From a virus, in IMG/VR virus record IMGVR_UViG_3300010211_000007, positions 1-20,234 of that record: a stretch of 20,234 nucleotides of DNA; one strand, written 5' to 3'. Below the pieces are notes generated by a model. The model did no database searches, was not told the DNA's origin, and saw only the letters and a list, made by a program, of their open reading frames with translations. Below, one piece after another: positions 15,701 to 20,234 of this stretch. Numbering within the stretch: the stretch's first letter is position 1; each line of letters starts with the position of its first letter. A program made the position numbers and the translations under genes.

Positions 15701-18700
15701 GCTCCCGGCGGATACATGGATGTTCTGATGAATATCAGGGCTAAGAACGGAGCTGTCATCGAAGTGCAGTTCAATACTCTGCAAATGGTGGATGCCAAGA
15801 AAAAAGCAGGGCATACACTGTATGAAGTTATAGATCAAACTGAAACGGCATTTAAGGAAGGGAAAATAAGTGATTCTGAAAAAGTAGCTGCTATAAAAGC
15901 AGCCGTTGATGCGAGTGAGAAGATCTATTCAGCAGCCAAGGCTGCCATTTTGGAAGACAACATTTTTTCAATGTCTTCTTTTGATATTTCTGAAGAGTTG
16001 GTCATTATCTCGGACAATTTGACAAGGTCACCAGCCGGAGAGAGTGTTCTATCCGGTAAAACTTTAAATAAGTTGAAAGAACTATCGATGGCGATAGGGA
16101 AGTCTTCCCAGTCTGCGAATTTTAATCCTTCTGAATCGATGGTCATGGGCTCTGACATAAATAAATCCTCCGACCATTTAAGTATACTTGATCAAGCAGA
16201 TGGGAGCAATATCATAGATCTGAAGGATCTGTTATTTCAGGGCATAGAACTATATGAAGACTCTGATGGTGTAATGTATAATAAACATGAGAAGGGTTTT
16301 AATTATGAAAGCAAAGAACTGTCCCGACAATTCCAGAAAACCTCAGAAGAACTTGGACTCCTCGAAGAGGGAGGAATCTTTTCTGATGACGGAGGAGATG
16401 AAGGACTGGGCGAAAAACGGCTATCCGGACGACCAACCGACAATTCCTTACTCCAGCAATGGAAAAAGCAAAAAAGAATAGATTTCACAAATCAAATATA
16501 TGAAGATACAACAACGCTGGCTGAAATGTTTTCAGTTTATAGAAACCCATTGAATGAGTATTTTCATATAATTTACACAAACGATAATAATCAGATCCTG
16601 GCACATAATGTCATGTCCTCTGGTATACCCGGGCGGACAATTGCTGTCGATTCTTCCAATCCATCCAAAAGCATGTTTAACCTAGAAGAAAGAATGAAGC
16701 GACTTAATGCCACAGGGTACTATTTACTTCATAACCATCCTTCAGGAAATGTCTCAGAATCTAATGAAGACTTGAGACTGACAGCAAACTATGCTCAGAA
16801 CGTCAAAGGGTTCATTGGTCATATCATTCTGAATCATGATCAGTTTGGATTTATTGGGAGAGGACTCCATGGTACTCAGCATAAATACAGCCCCAAAGTG
16901 GAGTATATTTCTCGGAATTTAACTGACAAGGGATTCACAAGCCCTCAAATGATAGCAGATTACACCAAGTCCATGATGCCTGATGATGGTAGAGAATTAC
17001 TTCTCTATCTGGATAATCAGAACAGAGTTGTCCTTGCTGAACCAGTAAAAAAAATAAATCACCAAACCGCATACCAAAAAATGAGGGAGATTGGCGCTTC
17101 AAATATGGCATTTGCGACCAGTTCAAGAGAATCATATGATTCTCTCTGGAAAGCTGATGTTGAACTCCAGAATTCTTCTGAACTCTCCATTAAACACTAT
17201 GATGTTTTTCTCGACATTCTGCTGATGGAATTTAATGATCAGGGTGAATTTACAAATGTTGAATCAGCTGTGGAATGGACCCAGAAGAGGCCCTCTGGTT
17301 GGCAGTCAGCTTTAATGTCACGGCGAAAAAGAAGAGGATATGTTTGGGAAGATGAAATTCTCTATCAAAACACAGAACATGAAGAAATAATTCGTAAGGC
17401 TATTGAGGAGTTTAAGCCGGTTCCTCAGGATGTCCTGGACGAATACGGAGATAGGGACTGGGCCATACGCGAGAACCGAAGAAGGGAAACTTTGAAGAAG
17501 TACTCCTGGCTGGTTGATATGGCTTTTGGAATGGACTCTCCTGATGAGTTCAAAGATTTTATACTGAGAATCGGATCAGCGGAAGAGATTGATGCTGCCC
17601 GGAAACTCGGCGGCGAAGGGGAAGAGAGGTTTTACAAAGAGATCTGGTCAAGGGCCAATCTCAAAACCAGAGAACAGGCAAATAACGAGTTTATCAAACG
17701 GTATGCCAATGAAACTGCCGTGACCGCCCTGGCCATCGAGGTGACGGCTAATCCGGGAGTATGGAAGGGGAAGGGGATTCCAGGGTCTATCTGGATGCTG
17801 GGGAACAGCTTCAAAGGGAGTACTAAGCAAAATGCCAGGGAACGTTTTGTCCAGGCTGCAATCACTTCGGTCAAGAATAATCCTCTTGCAATCCGCCAGG
17901 CGTTTGCCTCACAGAGCGGGGATCAAACAGATATTACTCAGCTGCAGTATGAAGAAGAAATTGAAAATGCTACTCCAGAAGAGGTTGTCATCGGCAGACT
18001 ATCAACAGAAGACCGACTGAAGGAAGCCGCCAAGGCAGACGATCCAAAGATCCGAGCCATGCTGCTTTCAGGAATTGGTACAGATTCGGAATCCCTTGTC
18101 CAGTTTGATCGGGAGATGCACCAGAGGATGGGTGTGTTGAAGTCTCAACACACTAAAGAGGTTGAGAAGCTGAAGAATCTTTTGAAAGCCAGTGACTCAA
18201 AGTTAGACGACTTTATCAGCAGCAGGGAAAGACTCTCTGATGCGTTGAAGAACGCTAAATCAGAGGCTGAAAAAGAAGCATATAAGAAGATCCAGGAATT
18301 CAAGGCTGAAATGATTGCCAAGCAGAAGCAGCAGAAAGAGGTCCAGGAAATCAAGGACAGGATGAGAAAGCTGGCAAAGAATATCCTCCGGAAACCTGCA
18401 GAGGATTGTCATTACTCATTTAAAGAAGAAATCAGGGAGATTCAGGACGGACTGGACGGAAGATTCAGAAGGCAGAAAACAGCCGAGGCCCTGAAGAAAC
18501 GCCGGGAATTTTACGAAGCAAACCCGGAAGTTAAAAAGTTGATTGATCCAGAAATCCTCAAAGTGATCAATCAGAAGCCTTTGAACGAATGGACTCTGAT
18601 TGAACTGGAGAATCTGAATAACAAGGTCAATAGGCTCCGCCAGATGGGAAAGGAGAAACAGCAGCGGATAGTTGAAGATCGCAAACAGAAGGTTCTGGAA

Positions 18701-20221
18701 CTGGCTTCAAAGATGGCTCTTGAAATTGGTAATGGAAAAATTGCCACAGTCCCCAAATATGCCACCAACACTGATGATTACAAGGAATGGAAGAAAACCG
18801 GAAAGGTCGACGCTGTTATGCTCAATACGCTCAGGCCGTCAAGAATCCTGAAGGATCTGGCCGGTGAAAATTCCGAGTTGGTAAAGTTCTTCTGGGAAAA
18901 GATGAATCAGCATACTGATGAATCAATACGCAGGAAACTGGAACGGATTGAAGCCGGGAAAAGGAAAATGGCTGAACTTGGTATTACTAAAAAGGAACTG
19001 GCCCAGAAAATCCTTATCCCTGGAGCAGAGGAAGACCCACAGTCTGTCAATGACGTTATCCATATGTATATCACCCGGAAGAATGAGAAGAACTGGAGAG
19101 CCATTGTTCATGGAGTCGGAGTCAAGAATCCCGGGAAATACATTCAGCATCTTACAGCCGAACAGATGGCTCTTGGTGACTTTATTGCCGCTGATTTTGA
19201 AGCACATCATGAAAGATATGCTGAAGCCTATGCCGTGGACAAGAATGATATCCTGGGGAAAGTTCCAGGGTATTTCCCAATGAAAAGGCAGTCTCTTTTG
19301 AATGAAGCCAGAAATGATGAGGTCATGAGGGACATGGGAACCTCCGCCGGTGTTATGGATGGTTATGCAAGTCGGAACAGTACTAAGAAGAGAATAGATA
19401 TCGGAGATGAGCACCAGGCGCCGATCCGTATGGGAGCATGGGATCTTTGGATGGAAGAAGTAGAAAAGCAGGAGCACTATATTGCCTCTGCCAGGTATAT
19501 CAAGGAGATGCACGGCATTTTAAAGAATCCAGCGTTTCAGGCGGCTCTTGTTGAAAAACATGGGCATGGAATAATTCAATGGTTTGAGAAGTACATCAAC
19601 GAATTCGCAAATCCGAATCTGTATAAATACTATGATGCAGTATCCAAGGTCTCCAGAGTGCTCAGGAACAATACGGCTCTGGCTTATCTTGCCTATAATA
19701 CTTTGACCATTGCCAAACAGGCTCCTTCCCTTGCTCTTTTTATGGGTAGAGTCGGGCCTCACAGATTGATGGCTGCCTCAGGGAAATTTATGAGCAACCC
19801 GGTGAAATGGTTGGATTTTGTGAATGAGCGAGATCCTCAGATGAAAGAAAGATCCATGGACCGGCTATTGGAGGAATTAAAGCTGGAACAGGAACACCCT
19901 GTTCAGAAAGCAATCAGTCAATTGGGCCAGATTGGAATGAAGCCTATTATGATGGTAGACAAGATGGCCACAACTATAGGATGGCTAGCTGTTTATGATG
20001 CCCATATTCTACAGGGTGAGGATGTTGCCATCAAGAAAGCCCAGGAGTCGATCCTTGAAACTCAGCCTGCAGCAAGAGCCAAGGATCTGGCCATGCTATA
20101 CAAATCAAACGAGGGATTCAACTGGTTCTTGATGTTTACCAACCAGATTAACCAGCAGTGGAACATTATGACCAGCGATATTCCCCGGGCAGTCCGTCAG
20201 GCACAGGTTAACCACATATAA
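12785..20221 (+). CDS. Giant ejected polyvalent protein (gp16 position) with peptidase, RelA/SpoT-like and JAB modules
   Basis: The frame encodes 2478 residues, nearly twice T7 gp16 (1318), and follows the gp15-like stop without a gap. N-terminal Gly/Ala-rich hydrophobic stretches (about 210-265) could touch membranes. A ParB-like 'PVKV...G.Y..VD' module is at 491-527, an HEYGH metallopeptidase motif at H657-H661 with downstream acidic ESEESF, and a second ParB-like copy at 827-864. A RelA/SpoT-like segment spans about 900-1020 (D935, GGYMDVLMNIR, E993 in VIEVQFNT). A RadC/JAB segment has HNHPSG with H1316, H1318, S1326 and D1329 in exact JAMM spacing. Long charged helices follow (about 1778-1890), then a C-terminal region like those of large phage polyvalent proteins. 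No transglycosylase motif is visible. It is probably ejected with DNA. Only one Cys (1875) is present. The end at 20221 may be premature. Module calls are motif-based; enzyme activity is unproven. Confidence 0.75.
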   Translation: MDVPGVSTSDDNKNSVTDEFKNWFEIVPSIEEQKTPNYNPPYADQMPPKSPVQASPDMPWYKMAPSTDQVKREESENLRNWVIQHSQNPEEELAKLRSAQYLAAKADIDPTYVYNNFEAVTKDYYGQPMSGMSTFQAINNSWKTGKIYSQLGDLYYQQINGDSTEETQAKIDKLKSSLPPVDQQKRWIPTQALKAAAEMIPMSIDGAKEATGQGLVYGLGGATTAAIGGQAGPQVAFPEEIVTIPSAFASMYLVGQLSGMAESTFKKESGLAYMDMLEYQDTDGARIDPEIAKMASIGIGALNAVVETTQFTTLPGVDNIVKKATSQAVKKIIQSGTLRKVAWEFSKEYGGSIASETAQEMLQEIFSITGEEISKGLSGVRGSNTQEIVERLMETAKQSALAFSVMGLPGSVMNANVSSAVRQMRSPVGIIKVDDTTVIPGPDSKLFRTSTTSTAASIQSIEIAGNTSNEGIKLAQQQYEAAKDGKGTIPPVKVIMGEDGTYQAVDNDMLQVLLENGEQALEVEIVEPIQNTKITESLSKPNWMKNSQDFNEWKSSFTQREAQFKEAQTIEDFEYNVRTAFPDIADSERQAVVAMVEARAAVNGMDVSEYIQNTFDTKVFTTEKIPGQSYKAAAEFKESGKALIHLTELSDFSSWVHEYGHIIRKELPQSDLQILQDHYGDQDWTTESEESFVRDFEDYLHKGKAPSEELRTLFQKIAAGLKKVFDRIGRTLDETRKLSAEVTDVFDRIFTPQGDVKADLSQKIQQEQQNWFVAQPTDQWFEKTENSRSIPLEQIERREEIQDTAKLQRAQENIHQAEAGTGPKRAPVKVLEISKGKYRIVDGNTTWHVLKDKNAAALEAEIVEMKQPTRDLSELYSLVEESLEDLDSFTAFFADKFKGSVLQRPVNKESGKRLKARDRAARKLEEVIGAERIFDLAGSTVVFKDITTIKEAVKTALEDPRVIRLKDRYDKPAPGGYMDVLMNIRAKNGAVIEVQFNTLQMVDAKKKAGHTLYEVIDQTETAFKEGKISDSEKVAAIKAAVDASEKIYSAAKAAILEDNIFSMSSFDISEELVIISDNLTRSPAGESVLSGKTLNKLKELSMAIGKSSQSANFNPSESMVMGSDINKSSDHLSILDQADGSNIIDLKDLLFQGIELYEDSDGVMYNKHEKGFNYESKELSRQFQKTSEELGLLEEGGIFSDDGGDEGLGEKRLSGRPTDNSLLQQWKKQKRIDFTNQIYEDTTTLAEMFSVYRNPLNEYFHIIYTNDNNQILAHNVMSSGIPGRTIAVDSSNPSKSMFNLEERMKRLNATGYYLLHNHPSGNVSESNEDLRLTANYAQNVKGFIGHIILNHDQFGFIGRGLHGTQHKYSPKVEYISRNLTDKGFTSPQMIADYTKSMMPDDGRELLLYLDNQNRVVLAEPVKKINHQTAYQKMREIGASNMAFATSSRESYDSLWKADVELQNSSELSIKHYDVFLDILLMEFNDQGEFTNVESAVEWTQKRPSGWQSALMSRRKRRGYVWEDEILYQNTEHEEIIRKAIEEFKPVPQDVLDEYGDRDWAIRENRRRETLKKYSWLVDMAFGMDSPDEFKDFILRIGSAEEIDAARKLGGEGEERFYKEIWSRANLKTREQANNEFIKRYANETAVTALAIEVTANPGVWKGKGIPGSIWMLGNSFKGSTKQNARERFVQAAITSVKNNPLAIRQAFASQSGDQTDITQLQYEEEIENATPEEVVIGRLSTEDRLKEAAKADDPKIRAMLLSGIGTDSESLVQFDREMHQRMGVLKSQHTKEVEKLKNLLKASDSKLDDFISSRERLSDALKNAKSEAEKEAYKKIQEFKAEMIAKQKQQKEVQEIKDRMRKLAKNILRKPAEDCHYSFKEEIREIQDGLDGRFRRQKTAEALKKRREFYEANPEVKKLIDPEILKVINQKPLNEWTLIELENLNNKVNRLRQMGKEKQQRIVEDRKQKVLELASKMALEIGNGKIATVPKYATNTDDYKEWKKTGKVDAVMLNTLRPSRILKDLAGENSELVKFFWEKMNQHTDESIRRKLERIEAGKRKMAELGITKKELAQKILIPGAEEDPQSVNDVIHMYITRKNEKNWRAIVHGVGVKNPGKYIQHLTAEQMALGDFIAADFEAHHERYAEAYAVDKNDILGKVPGYFPMKRQSLLNEARNDEVMRDMGTSAGVMDGYASRNSTKKRIDIGDEHQAPIRMGAWDLWMEEVEKQEHYIASARYIKEMHGILKNPAFQAALVEKHGHGIIQWFEKYINEFANPNLYKYYDAVSKVSRVLRNNTALAYLAYNTLTIAKQAPSLALFMGRVGPHRLMAASGKFMSNPVKWLDFVNERDPQMKERSMDRLLEELKLEQEHPVQKAISQLGQIGMKPIMMVDKMATTIGWLAVYDAHILQGEDVAIKKAQESILETQPAARAKDLAMLYKSNEGFNWFLMFTNQINQQWNIMTSDIPRAVRQAQVNHI

Positions 20222-20234
20222 GCCCCTAGGCAGT

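Noticed and set aside
17047-17054. A8 run in the giant gene as a slippage or frameshift site
   Set aside because: The zero frame continues cleanly for another 3 kb and no alternative product is suggested; the run lies in an AT-rich patch.
18923-19513. 196-residue minus-strand frame within the giant gene
   Set aside because: Lies opposite a continuous coding frame with a recognisable product; its residues are shadow-like (Ile/Phe/Leu rich).

Overview
The window reads as the structural (late) half of a short-tailed double-stranded DNA phage or prophage. All 14 genes lie on the + strand, tightly packed, often with 4-base stop/start overlaps, and there are no tRNA or rRNA genes, insertion sequences or CRISPR arrays. 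The gene order is the virion-assembly order: small and large terminase, portal, Bbp19-like protein, scaffold, major capsid, cement protein, a small HeH-type protein, two tail-tube adaptor-like proteins, tail nozzle, a GNAT-like protein, then three internal or ejection-type proteins. The head genes resemble Bordetella phage BPP-1 (Bbp19/Bbp17/Bbp16 types), and the tail and core genes resemble the T7 gp11-gp16 order. Ejection proteins of the gp14/15/16 kind build a channel through a double-membrane envelope, so a Gram-negative host is likely. The host species cannot be fixed from this sequence. GC content is roughly 45% by eye, with an AT-rich patch near 16.3-17.3 kb.

Layout: 3-2080 packaging genes (the small terminase is cut by the left edge). 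2081-2203 is an intergenic boundary with a terminator-like element and a strong hairpin that buries the portal Shine-Dalgarno. 2204-6689 is the head module. 6697-6721 is an excellent UUCG-loop terminator placed directly before the first tail gene, the position where T7 has its T-phi terminator. 6733-10054 holds the tail genes and the GNAT-like protein. 10054-20221 holds the ejection-protein module, dominated by one 2478-residue open reading frame.

The most unusual item is that 2478-residue protein (12785-20221). It sits in the gp16 position but is almost twice the size of T7 gp16. It looks like a 'polyvalent' protein: an HEYGH metallopeptidase-like motif, two copies of a short ParB-like module, a RelA/SpoT-like segment, a RadC/JAB segment with an exact HxH-x7-S-x2-D motif, a long charged helical region and a C-terminal region of the type found in large phage polyvalent proteins. 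It is probably packaged in the virion and ejected with the DNA, where its enzymatic modules could act on host targets. It stops just before the window end, and the reading may have been cut by a frameshift. Functional claims for its modules rest on motif recognition by eye only.
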